A DNA stretch of 64,000 bases, from assembly GCA_007115705.1 (NCBI GenBank), contig QXEO01000247.1:14496291-14560290 (forward strand), read 5' to 3'. Positions 1-9,868 of this stretch are shown in pieces (position 1 is the stretch's first letter; each line of letters opens with the position of its first letter). The position numbers and the translations under genes were made by a program. This DNA comes from Dactylis glomerata. Its lineage: Eukaryota; Streptophyta; Magnoliopsida; Poales; Poaceae. Under the pieces are notes generated by a model, which made no database searches, was not told the origin of the DNA, and saw only the letters and a list, made by a program, of their open reading frames with translations.

Positions 1-822
1 AGAACACAATTTTATCTTGATCTTTAAGTGAGGAATCATCTTAAAATGCTACCGTCACGATCAAAGCATAATAAGATACATAAAAGGATAAACATCACAT
101 GCATATAATTTTATGTGACATGGTATAGCCAATCTCCGCGCAATGATCTCCATCTTGTGCGCGCCGGCATGATCTCCATCACTCCACCATGATTGCCTCC
201 ACCACGAATAGCAACTACAACTATTGCTAACTACTTAGCGATAAAGTAAAGCTATTACATGGCGTATAAGAAGTTGACACGCAGGTCATACACAATTATA
301 AAGACAGCCATATGGCTCCTGCCGGTTGTGAACTCATCGACATGCAAGTCGTGAAATATTACAAAACATGATCATTGCATACATCACATATATCACATCA
401 CATCTTGTGGCCATACCATATCACAAAACACTCCCTGCAAAAACAAGTTAGATGCCTCTACTTTGTTGTTGCATGTTTTACGTGGCTTATGGGAGTTACA
501 AGTTAAGAATGATTCTTACCTACGGAAAGCCACAACAGTGATATTATGGTTGCTAACATCCGTTGTAAATCTCATGACTACTATAGTGAGAGAAACTGGC
601 ATCCACCAGCCGCATGTATGGAACAAGCCACACGTCAAGTGCGGAGCCGGTCTCGCGAACGAGGTCGCGTAAAGTTGGCCTGGACCGCTTCGATCTCACT
701 ATGCCGTGCCATGAGAAATACAAAACAAAGAGGTTTGCAATAGAAAACATCAACGCCCGCAACAAGCATGTTGCGTTCTACTCGTGAAACACATCTACGC
801 ATAGATCTAGCTCTGATACCAC
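1..822 (-). mobile_element. Angela/BARE-like Copia element, 5' untranslated leader (partial)
   Basis: This stretch follows the primer binding site of the LTR at 823-2558 when read on the minus strand, so it is the untranslated leader of a Copia element that continues beyond the left edge of the window. No long frame is present, and the short open frames are not coding. The assignment rests on the LTR and primer site beside it and on the general look of Angela/BARE leaders. gag would lie off-window. Confidence 0.7.
810..821 (-). other. Primer binding site, initiator tRNA-Met, of the Angela-like element
   Basis: On the minus strand this reads TGGTATCAGAGC, the complement of the 3' end of initiator methionine tRNA, the usual primer of Copia and chromovirus elements. 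It lies one base from the LTR edge at 823. That fixes the LTR as the 5' LTR and the element as minus-strand. Confidence 0.9.
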
Positions 823-2558
823 TGAAGGGTTTCGCAGCATAGTAAATCAAAAAATTTCCTACGGAGCGAACAAGAAAGCCAAGATCTAATCTAGGAGATG
901 TAATCAACGAGAGAGGTAGATGAGATCTTCATACCCTTGAAGATATCGCACAGCGGAAACGTTCAACAGAACGTGGATGATGTAGTCGTACTAGCCGCCT
1001 CCGCCCCGCGATCCGATCCGATCCGATCCTACGCCGCAAGTGGCGGCGCCTCCGAGAGATGCACACGTACGGTGCAGCGACGTCTCCTCCTTCCTTGGTC
1101 CAGCAAGTATGGTGGAGAGATAGATTGGATCTGCAGCACGACGGCGTGGTGCTTATGGTGGAGAGTTTCTGCGGCAGGGCTTCGCCTACGCACAGTCGCG
1201 AGAGAGAGAGGTGGAGGGGCAGCAGTTGGCCGGCGGCTAGGGTTTGAGTAAGGAAGGCTGCGCCCCTGCCCCTCCTTATATGGAGGGCTGGCCGGCTGCC
1301 TTGGCCCCTCCTCCAAGTCCTAGGGCGGCGGCCTAGGGGGAAGAGTGGGGGGCAAGTTTCCCCCCTCCTTCTGGAAGGTTCCCTTAGGGTTTCCCCTAAG
1401 GGCTGGCCGGCTGGGCCTGGGCCTTAGGGGCCTTGTGCGCCTGGCCCAAAGTGGCTAGGACACTTCCCCTTAGGCCCACATAGGCCTCCGACAAGTGGGC
1501 CCACGTTGGTCCCACTCCGGAACCTTCTAGAACCTTCTGGTACAATACCGATAAACTCCGAAACGATTCCGGAATCCAAAAACTGCTTTCCTTTATATGA
1601 ATCTTATTCTCCGGACCATTCTGGAACCTCTCGTGATCTCCTGGATCTCATCCGAGACTCCGACCAAAAACTCATAAACCAATTATCCATTCTATCCTAG
1701 CATCGATGCATGTTAAGTGTGTGACCCTACGGGTTCAAGAATATGCAGACATGATCTTCTATCAATAATCAACAGCGGGATCTGGAAACCCATATTGACT
1801 CCCACATATTCATCGATGATCATATCGGATGAACCACGATGCCAGGATTCAATTAATCCTGTATATGTATTCCCTTTGTCACACGATATTTTACTTGCCC
1901 GAGATTCGATTGTCGGTATCGCCATACCTAGTTCAATCTCGTTCACAGCAAGTACTTTACTGGTTCCGTAATCCGATATCACTTTGTGATTAACTCCTTA
2001 ACCACGTGCTTGCGAGCGGTGTTGATATCGATTACCGAGTGGGCCCGAAGTATATCTCTCCGACTCGGGAGGGACAAATTCCATCTCGATACATGCAACC
2101 CAACAAGTACTTTCCGATCACCTGAGAGACACCTTTATGATCACCCTCACATAGGATAACGTTTGATGACCTCAAAGCTTTCTTCCGATACCAGGGAGTT
2201 GTATTATCTCATGGTCTAAGGAATACAATACTTGACATAGGAAAAAGCTTCGCAAAGATGAACACGATGACACGATCTAATTGCTCTGCTTTATTTGGGT
2301 CTGTCCATCACATCATTCTCCTAATGACATGATCTCATTATTAATTGACAACTCATGTCTATGGTTAGGAAACCTTAACCATCATTAATCAATGAGCTAG
2401 TCTAGTAGAGGAGTACTAGGGACACGGTGTTGTTCATAAACCACAGAAGTATTAATGTTTCCGTTTAATGCAATTATAGCATGGAGTATAAACATTATCA
2501 TGAACAAGAAATATGATAATAACAATATTATTATTGCCTCTAGGGCATATTTCCTTCA
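823..2558 (-). repeat. Angela/BARE-type 5' LTR (1736 bp)
   Basis: The LTR is bounded by TG...CA with matching ends (TGAAGG on the minus strand, CCTTCA at 2553-2558). Its minus-strand start, TGAAGGAAATATGCCCTAG, is the characteristic start of Angela/BARE LTRs of Triticeae. The length of about 1.7 kb fits the family. The presumed 5-bp target sequence at the right is ATTTG (2559-2563); the partner copy is off-window. The LTR interrupts an F-box-like reading frame, and its first three bases, TGA, supply an in-frame stop. Confidence 0.9.
1274..1283 (-). promoter_or_regulatory. TATA box of the Angela-like LTR
   Basis: The minus strand reads CCATATAAGG inside the GC-rich part of the LTR, about 450 bp before the primer site. 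Position and sequence match an LTR core promoter. Activity is not shown. Confidence 0.6.
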
Positions 2559-2798
2559 ATTTGTACAAACTTGCCTCAAAGCAGCGTAGGTGTCCACGTA
2601 CTCCTCGTTCGCCAGTAAGCAGTCGCCGATCTTGTGAAGTGGTCCGTCACCCTTAAGAGAGGCCCAGTTCACGGAGGCGCCGCGCTTGGATGCGCCGCCC
2701 TCGGATGCGACGGGCTCAGCGGCGACGGGCTTGGATGCGACGGGCTCGGAGGCAATGGGCTCGGGGGCGACAGCCGCTGGCGCATTCTTCTTCTCCAT
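2559..2798 (-). pseudogene. 5' end of an F-box/DUF295-like gene, truncated by Angela
   Basis: Eighty codons remain, from an ATG at 2796-2798 to the Angela insertion. The N-terminus is low-complexity, with several copies of a five-residue motif like EPVAS encoded by a 15-bp repeat. Residues 44-80 contain WASLKGDGPLHKIGDCLL and end near LRQVC. This resembles the F-box helix region of the large grass family of F-box proteins with a DUF295 domain, which act as substrate adaptors of SCF ubiquitin ligases. The frame is open upstream of this ATG, but no other ATG is seen in it. The rest of the gene must lie beyond the element, to the left of the window. With the TGA of the LTR as stop only a short peptide could be made, so this copy is probably dead. 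The family call is by motif resemblance only. Confidence 0.55.
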
Positions 2799-3789
2799 CG
2801 CCGGCAGGGGAGCGCGCGTAGGGCGGCTGGGTTTTTTGGAGAAGGTGATGGGACGTGAGAGGCGTGGTTGCGTGCGTGAGTTATGATGAGACTGTGTGCA
2901 GAGGGAGGGAGAGGGGCTCTGTACTGGCAAAGTGACGGTTCGTCTCAGCAGTTGACGTTTTGGTCTCAACACGCGCACCGCGCGGCTAACCGCTGCTCAC
3001 CGCGACATGCGTCCGTGGGACTGCACGTCAGCACCATTACGTGTACTCAGTTCTACCCTCGAATCTTACACTGGAAAAATATATGTACTCAGTTTTCCCC
3101 TCGAGTACTAATACTGCCTAGTGCAATATACTCAGTTTTACCCTCAAGTGGCTGGTCAAAAGAGAGTCAACAGATGGGATTAAGCCATCTAATTGAGTCA
3201 TTTCATGCGCAAAAAAATTCAAAAAAATAAAATCATAGTGCCTCCTACTCATGGAGTCTTGTTACGCGACCTGCCACGTAGGAAATCATAACAATCATAT
3301 ATAAATCAAGTTTTCACACAAATGGCCACTTCTGAAATCACTAGTAGCTATGAAGGTTCATGGCTTTCCACTCAAACCCCTTCTCAAAACATCTATACCC
3401 AAAACATAGTTTGTCTGAATGAGGCCATAATTTTTACACTCATGTATATTTGAATTGCTAATACTTTGAGGTAGGCCAACCTGGGTTTCATTGTACAAAA
3501 TATGTGTTTTTCTTTTTCTAAATCTCTTATTTGAATTCCTTAGCCTGTTTACTATTTACTTGCCCTTGTATCCTTGATACTACTCAGTTTTACCCTCTCC
3601 CTTCTCACAGAAGCCCAAACTTGGCCTGATTGGTCGAGCTGTTGTCACACGGATCGTGCCCACCTACCGTCGATCCTATGATTCAACGGGCAGGATTGTG
3701 CCACCCTCTCTCTATCTGTCGATGGCAAACTACTACCCCTCTATGTATGCTAAATGACGAGTTTGCCACCGGATTCAACAAGTTGGGTA
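2799..3789. other. Divergent intergenic region, no gene seen
   Basis: This region lies between the truncated F-box-like gene (minus) and the B3 gene (plus) and presumably holds the promoter of the former. The motif ACTCAGTT followed by a pyrimidine-rich CCCTC occurs at about 3046, 3085, 3128 and 3580. The same motif appears inverted near 18043-18060, on the other side of the B3 gene. No coding potential was recognised. Confidence 0.5.
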
Positions 3790-4252
3790 ATCACGAATTT
3801 CTTGTAGGCATTACTTTTCACGGTAAAATGATAAACTATCACGAATTTCCATTTCTTGTAGCCTTTACTTTTCACGGTAAAATGATGAACTATCACGAAT
3901 TTCCATTTCTTTTAGGCATTACTTTTCACGGTAAAATGATAAACTATCACGAATTTCCATTTCTTGTAGGCATTACTTTTCACGTTGAAATGATAAACTA
4001 TCACGAATTTCCATTTCTTGTAGGCTTTACTTTTCACGGTAAAATGATGAACTATCACGAATTTCCATTTCTTTTACGCATTACTTTTCACGGTAAAATG
4101 ATAAACTATCACGAATTTCCATTTCTTGTAGGCATTACTTTTCACGCTGAAATGATAAACTATCATGAATTTCCATTTCTTGTAGGCTTTACTTTTCACG
4201 GTAAAATGGTGAACTTTCACGAATTTCCATTTCTTTTAGGCATTACTTTTTT
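3790..4252 (+). repeat. 54-bp tandem repeat array (8 units plus partial) upstream of the B3 gene
   Basis: Units start at 3807, 3861, 3915, 3969, 4023, 4077, 4131 and 4185, with a partial ninth at 4239. Each contains ACTTTTCACGGTAAAATGAT and then a CACGAATTTCCATTTCTT core. Because 54 is divisible by three, a frame stays open through the array (18 residues per unit, for example ITFHGKMINYHEFPFLV). Variant bases recur every third unit, so the array grew by duplication of a 162-bp trimer. It is more likely promoter-region minisatellite DNA than coding sequence. Confidence 0.9.
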
Positions 4253-4272
4253 GTTGAGATATAACCCCCCCC

Positions 4273-4400
4273 CCCACAACGGTCATCTCCTCCTTAATTT
4301 ATTGTGTAAACCCCACAACGGTCATCTCTACCTTAATTTATGGTGTAAACCCCACAACGGTCATCTCTCCCTTATAAACCCCCACAACGGCCATCCCTCA
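4273..4400 (+). repeat. 39-bp tandem repeat in the proximal promoter of the B3 gene
   Basis: CCCACAACGGTCATCTC begins at 4273, 4312, 4351 and, in a variant form, 4381, giving spacings of 39, 39 and 30 bp. A run of 11 C residues (4265-4275) overlaps the start. The array covers the region where transcription of the B3 gene should start. Confidence 0.85.
4372..4379 (+). promoter_or_regulatory. Putative TATA box of the B3 gene
   Basis: TTATAAAC lies about 97 bp before the B3 start codon, inside the third 39-bp repeat unit. It is the best TATA-like match in the expected interval. The assignment is inference from position. Confidence 0.45.
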
Positions 4401-4475
4401 TGTCAATAGGTTCTGCCTCTCTCTTCTTCGTTTATGCCTCTCTCTTCTTCGTTCACATACACTTGATCCATTGCC

Positions 4476-5049
4476 ATGGCTTCCACGTCTCGGACGCCGA
4501 CCGGAAGGGGAAGGGGAAGGGGCGGCCGGGGTGGTGGATCATCATCATTGCCACCACCACCGTCAACACTGCCATTGATCATAGAGGACTTCTTCATCAC
4601 TATCTATGAAGACCCTTTGGCCAAGAAGGTACGTACGCGTTCCCACATATATGATGCATGTGATTAATTATGTGCATGTTCTAAAAAAACCTTTAATTTC
4701 AAACGATCGGTGCTCGATCTCTTTGCAGGCACTCCCACAAAAGTTTGTGGACTATCTTGACGGCCAGGAGCCCGCAAAGGTGTATCTGCGAGCAGCTGAC
4801 TGCGGTCCTCGTCTCTGGACCGTGGAGGTCATATTTGACAGACAAGGCCGGATGTACCTCGACAAGGGCTGGGAGAATTTCGCCATCGCGCACGGTGTGG
4901 ATTTCGGCTGCTTCCTACACTTCAAATATGAAGGCGATTATGTGCTCACAGTGAAGGTGTTCGACGGAACAACGTGCAGGAAGTACTACTACACGGACGA
5001 CGAAGATACTGACGATGAAAACGACGACGGCGTGAAGCCATGCATCTAA
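4476..5049 (+). CDS. B3-domain protein, two exons
   Basis: Exon 1 is 4476-4628 and exon 2 is 4729-5049. The 100-bp intron starts GTACGT, ends TTTGCAG and is phase 0. The predicted protein has 157 residues. It begins with a low-complexity Arg/Gly-rich and Ser/Pro-rich leader (about residues 1-34). A single B3 fold follows: the first strand FFITIYEDPLAKK ends exon 1, then LPQKFVDYL, a WTVEV strand, a GWENFAIAHGV segment and FLHFKYEGDY. The tail is acidic (DDEDTDDEND). B3 domains are plant-specific DNA-binding domains, and single-domain REM-like members are common and diverse in grasses, so this is probably a nuclear DNA-binding protein of unknown target. The start ATG has a good context (GCCATGG). 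Chromovirus U sits nine bases after the stop, so the original 3' UTR lies at 17104 onward. Confidence 0.8.
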
Positions 5050-5058
5050 GGGGATTAT

Positions 5059-8000
5059 TGTAACATCCCAAATTTTCAAAAATAAAATTTTCATCATGCA
5101 TTCATAGCATATTGCATTTCAAGACCAATTCCAAAGTTTTGAATCTTTTTCCTTCAAAGAATATTGTTTTCAAATGCCTTTTGTCCCAATTCCTATAAAC
5201 AAAAAGGTTTCAGAAAGTACTTAAAATAAGTTCCATTGTTATGGAGCTATTTTATTTTTCCTCTAGTAATTTTCTTTTTGAAAACCAAATAGTGGGAAGT
5301 TATCAATCTTAACTTCCTAGTTATTTGAACCCTATATTTAAAAGTTCTTACAAATTATTTCTTTTCCATCTTAGCACTAAACCTCTAGTTTATGGTTTCT
5401 GAAAACACTTTTTAAAGACCAGAAGTGGTCAGCTTTGATTTTATTCAAATCTGAATAGAGGAACTCTTTCAAAAACTCAAAACAGAAATCAGAACAAATA
5501 GAAAAGGAAAGCAGAAGGAAAAAAATAAAAGAAAGAGGCCAGGAGCCCACTTGGGCCGCACCCGGGAAGCCAGCCGGCCCAGACCACCCCGAGCCGACCC
5601 AACCCAGCTCACCCCTCCCCTCTCTCACCGCCAAGCGGGACCCACCTGTCATCACCCTCCCCGTGAATCTCTCCCCCTCTCTTCACTCCGCAGTAACCTC
5701 ACCGGTGTTACTCCCCCCGGCGTTACTCGCGCCTTAACTGGCCATCAAGACCGCCCTATAAAAGCCCCAGCTCCCCTCCCTCGCCCCTCCCTTTTTCCTC
5801 TGCAGAAGACGCCGCCAGGCTGCTCGATTTCATCGCCGAAGCTCACAGGTGCCGCCGCTAGACGTCGTCGATTCCGATGTGGTCCAGCCTCCCCCTTCCC
5901 TCTCGAACCTCCTAACCTTCTCCCCTCCCTCTGACGCGTCGAATGACACCCTCGCCCCGCTTTTTCTCGCAGTATTTCGAGCTCTCCGACGATCACCGAG
6001 GCCGCCGACGCCTCCAGTCACCGCTCGCCGCCGCCTCGGGAAGCAATCGTCATCGCCGACCAAGCTTTCGAGTTCGCCGTCGTCCACTGAGCACCGTCCA
6101 CCACTCCATCGCCGACGTTCGTCACCGGAGCAAGCTCGCCGTCGACCATCTGGACGCCTCGCCGGAAAACTTGCCTCGCCGGTGAGCCTCCACTGTTCCT
6201 CTTCATCTCCAGCCTTCAGATCTGCATCGCACGGTCAAGATTAGATCTGAATCCCAAATCGGTATCGACCAATGGGACTGCGCCACGTCGCCCAGGCCAG
6301 TCAGCCCCCGGTCAATCCAGTCAAACCCTTTTTCAAATTCGAATTCAAATCCCTGTTTTGTTGCAGATCTTGTAAAATCGATAGAAAATAAAATACTCAA
6401 CCAAAAATTACAAATAATACCTCGTTGGAATCCTTAGGATGTGTAGAATCCAATAATGCAATAAAACTTGTTATTTATGGGTTCATTTTGAATCCATCGT
6501 CAGATCTGAATCAAACCTTCAGTTTCATAATAAATTCATAACTTTTGTTCTATGAGTCCAAATGCTACAAATTTGTAGTCTGTGGAATCCTTGGAACATT
6601 TAGAACACTCCAGAAGCAAAAGTTTTCAAAGTTAATACGTGCACAAACTTGCTACTGTTAAAAATGTCCAAATCACCTTTTTCGTTACCATTTGCTTTCT
6701 AAAAACTATTTTTGAGTGAAACCACTTGCAGTGGCTTCAAGTTACTGTCACCTAACCAGTGGTAGCTCAAACTTATTTTTGCAGTGAAGTACCAACCAGA
6801 ACCTATTTTCCAAAGTGTTATCCTATTACATCAAATGAACAATTTTGTTCATTACCTTGTTTTTAGTAAATAAAATCCTTTCTAACACCACACTTGTTTC
6901 CAAAAGCATCATGTTCCATCTTATACAACATTTCACACACTCACTTAGTGTGTGAAATTAAAATGACTTTTGCATACATGCATACATGCATACATGTCTA
7001 TGATTGCCATTAGAAATAGAATATTGATTGCTTGAATGTTTGGATTGAATAGATTTTGAGGAGGAGCAAGGCTACTTTTGTGACTGTTGTGAGTGTGCAA
7101 GCTGCTACCAAGGCAAGTGACACACATGTCCCTTACCCATTTTACTTATGCATTAGTATATTCACCTCTTGTAGTATGCATGATAGGTGAATTATTATTT
7201 TTTTCAACTATTTTATCAAATGCTTAGATCCTAGTAGTGTGTAGAAATCCCTCAAACCCCACCTGATAGGATGCTAAATACTTTGAAAAATATTGATGCC
7301 ATGCTAAGATCACTTTAAAAGTGTTTTGTGAACAAATTAAGAACTTCAACTAAAATGAAACACCTGGGTGGATTGGTTTGATAAGAGGCGGCGAAGTAGG
7401 TGGGTTCTGGGACGCATGCCTCGTCGAGAGGGTGTGGGTTCAGAATGCCGCTCGGGATGGCCACCTAGGAACAAAGAGATGGCTATGTCTTCCATGCTTA
7501 GTGTACTTCCAGTGCAGCCTTATGACATTATGGGCTCTGTCTTGACTGATTAGATGTGGGAGTGCAACTTGTGTGCAAGAAGACGGTGGTAGATGAATTA
7601 TAGGATGGGAGCGGTTCTTGCCAGTTAGTTGCCCTCTCCTCTAAAAGGTCTCGTTTCATTTTATGTATGGGCATAAAATGAATCGTAAGGTGAAAGTGCA
7701 CAACCCTTGCAAGGTGTTTAAAACTAATCGATTAGCCGTGTCCTCGGTTATGGACAATTGAGTCTCTAGACATGGAATGTACGAAAGAATCTCATCACCG
7801 ATTCTGAATGACTAAAATTTGTCTAGAAACCCCTAGGTGGGAATTAAGGACCATACACTCCGAGGGGTGGTGGTGCCTGAGGTTCCAACTTTGTTGGATT
7901 GCGCCCAGTGCTACATAACTTGCAACTATGTAGTATTTGGGGGTTATTTCGACCCTTTGAAAATAAAATCTTCGAAATAAAATCTTGACTTTAATGTAGG

Positions 8001-8460
8001 ACAAAATTGGCATTATGCAAATCTAGCCCAGAGATCCACCAGCCAGATAGCATGTAGCTAGATCTTTCACAACCGCCACCAAATATGTGTCATTTGCCAG
8101 TACATCATTGTACTGACCCCCATACTTGGGGCTGCATAATCAAATGTGCAGGTTCTTCTGATGAGGAGTGAAGTGTTAGGATCTCGAGTCTATATACCAA
8201 CATGACTGCATGTGGCGCATGCTGAAGATGGAGGCTCGCTACTATTCTAGTTCCGTTGTGTTTAAAGTTGAACTCTGTTTACCTTATCGGTCTGTGAGAC
8301 CAAAAACTTGTAATAATTTGTGAGACTTATGTATCTGGATCTGCGTGTAATCTTAATACTATGCGATGATTACTATATTTTGTTCTGTGGTGCTATCATT
8401 AATCCAGGGAATAGCACATAACACAGGTGTTCCACCTTAATCCAAAGGTGGGGCGTCACA
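5059..8460 (+). repeat. 5' LTR of element U (3402 bp)
   Basis: Starts TGTAACATCCC and ends GTGGGGCGTCACA, directly before the primer site. It contains a TATA box at 5756 and a GC-rich stretch at about 5540-6240. Bases 5871-6521 have no counterpart in the 3' LTR. The short open frames in the GC-rich part are not convincing genes. Confidence 0.93.
5756..5764 (+). promoter_or_regulatory. TATA box of the element U LTR
   Basis: CTATAAAAG in a pyrimidine-rich GC context about 700 bp into the LTR, conserved in the 3' LTR at about 15050. It is the likely start of U transcription. Confidence 0.65.
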
Positions 8461-8463
8461 AAA

Positions 8464-8475
8464 TGGTATCAGAGC
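8464..8475 (+). other. Primer binding site (initiator tRNA-Met) of element U
   Basis: TGGTATCAGAGC, three bases after the LTR end. It is complementary to the 3' end of initiator methionine tRNA. Confidence 0.93.
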
Positions 8476-8645
8476 ATAGTGTTGCCTGTAGGATCGAGAC
8501 CCTAGGATTGGAAAACCTTAGGACACAAGTCATATTTCTAAATGTTATGCAAAATGATCATGATCTTATTGTCTTAACCATTTCATTCTTACTTGTATTT
8601 CTCTTCTTGTTCTGATCGTTCCTTTTTCTTTTCAAAATGTTGTAG

Positions 8646-9590
8646 ATGGACACCTACGACGAGAGAGTGGTAGCTGGTGAGGGAGATTACCTTTTCTCGG
8701 AGGTGCTGCTAGACCTCGCCACCCAGCTTCAGATACCACCTCCGGTTTTCTGTGGGAAGATGCAGTACAAGGAGTATGGAATGGAGAAGTGGTTGATCCA
8801 AACCACTATCCAAGGAAGACTTGATGAAGAAGGAGAGTCCACCATGGAGTACACCGAAGCGTATGTGGACTGGAGGTTTTCGGTGGAGATTGCCATGCAG
8901 GGCGCCATCGCCCGCATTCGCCACAAGTACAGAGCTCACATCCCACGTCCCTCAGCGTATGGGATGATTGGAGAGCGATCCGTTGGAGGACATGTTGTGG
9001 ATCGCCGAGGCCAGGAGTTCCACTCCCTTTTGAGAGGCTACCTCACTGAGAGGGAGCGCTGCTTAGTCAATCTGGAAGACATGCTGAAGAAGCAGATTAT
9101 CAACCAGGACCAGTTTAGGGATCTCATGGATCTTGCCACTAAAAAGATCTTGGAGACTGAATCTGCTCTCATGATGATGGATGACAAGAAGACTCAACTG
9201 GAGAACAAGCTCAAGATTGTTGAAGGACCCTTGCAATTAGGCGGGAAGATTCTCCAAGATGACATCTGGTCTCATCTTCTGGAGAAGACCTTACTGCTGC
9301 AGTATGACAACCTACAGAAATTAGGAGATGAGAAGAAGCAGGTTGAGAACATCAACAATGAGCTGAAGTCTGAGAATGAGAAGCTAAAGATGATGCTTGC
9401 TGAGTTAGAAGCAAGTAAGAAGGAAGAGGAATCCGAGGAAGAAGAAGATCCCGAGGAGAGACTCGTGTATTCCTCTAGTGATGGTCTATCCTATGAGGAA
9501 TGGGAAGCCAAGGCACTGAGAGACCTCAAGAAGGCAGAACGTCGAGACCCTCTACCCCTCTCATGCCACAAGAGGGTTAAGAGAGGCTAG
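8646..9590 (+). CDS. Pre-gag open frame of chromovirus U (coiled-coil, acidic)
   Basis: This is an intact 314-residue frame between the primer site and gag, on the sense strand. The N-terminal half (about 30-125) has conserved-looking motifs such as MEKWLIQTTIQGR and a Trp-rich block. Residues 130-265 are heptad-like and rich in Leu, Glu and Lys, so probably coiled coil. A run of acidic residues follows (EESEEEEDPEE), then a basic end (CHKRVKRG). It is not Gag, which follows at 9869. A related frame of 260 residues sits at the same place in chromovirus T (32666-33448), sharing the order N-terminal block, coiled coil, acidic tail. Extra sense frames before gag are known in some plant LTR elements, but their function is unknown. 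It has stayed open while gag-pol in the same element has four stops. Confidence 0.7.
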   Translation: MDTYDERVVAGEGDYLFSEVLLDLATQLQIPPPVFCGKMQYKEYGMEKWLIQTTIQGRLDEEGESTMEYTEAYVDWRFSVEIAMQGAIARIRHKYRAHIPRPSAYGMIGERSVGGHVVDRRGQEFHSLLRGYLTERERCLVNLEDMLKKQIINQDQFRDLMDLATKKILETESALMMMDDKKTQLENKLKIVEGPLQLGGKILQDDIWSHLLEKTLLLQYDNLQKLGDEKKQVENINNELKSENEKLKMMLAELEASKKEEESEEEEDPEERLVYSSSDGLSYEEWEAKALRDLKKAERRDPLPLSCHKRVKRG

Positions 9591-9868
9591 TTGACCACCA
9601 TCATCATCTTGTATCGTTTGCGATAGCACGTTTGTATTGTCTTACCATGTTGGTATGACAATACCATCAATCGTTTACTTTTTCGAACTCTTAGTACCTA
9701 CTTCCAAACTTGTCAAGTTGTACGCTTCAAAGTTTAAAGCTTTTAAAATCAAAGGTCGTATGTTTGTTTATTGTTTGTGGTTGGCTTGTTGTATTGTGCA
9801 TGGGTAGCATCTTTACTCCCTTTTAGCTTTATCTGTCTAATACTCATCTATGCTATACCTTACCTCAT

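Noticed and set aside
937..1316. Open frames on both strands in the GC-rich part of the Angela LTR
   Set aside because: They lie inside an LTR, overlap each other on opposite strands and show no domain.
3630..4409. Open frame of 259 codons across the 54-bp and 39-bp arrays
   Set aside because: Unit lengths divisible by three keep a frame open by themselves. The frame has no known domain, overlaps the likely B3 promoter and TATA box, and runs into it without a gene-like structure.
5551..6244. Pro/Arg/Ser-rich open frames in the GC-rich part of the U LTR, possibly a captured gene
   Set aside because: The composition is that of a GC-rich leader. The frames overlap on both strands and are not matched to a domain, and the 3' LTR lacks most of the segment.
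7368..7553. 61-codon open frame repeated at 7368-7553 and 16011-16196
   Set aside because: It is present twice only because it lies in the two LTRs of element U. Short, and no domain.
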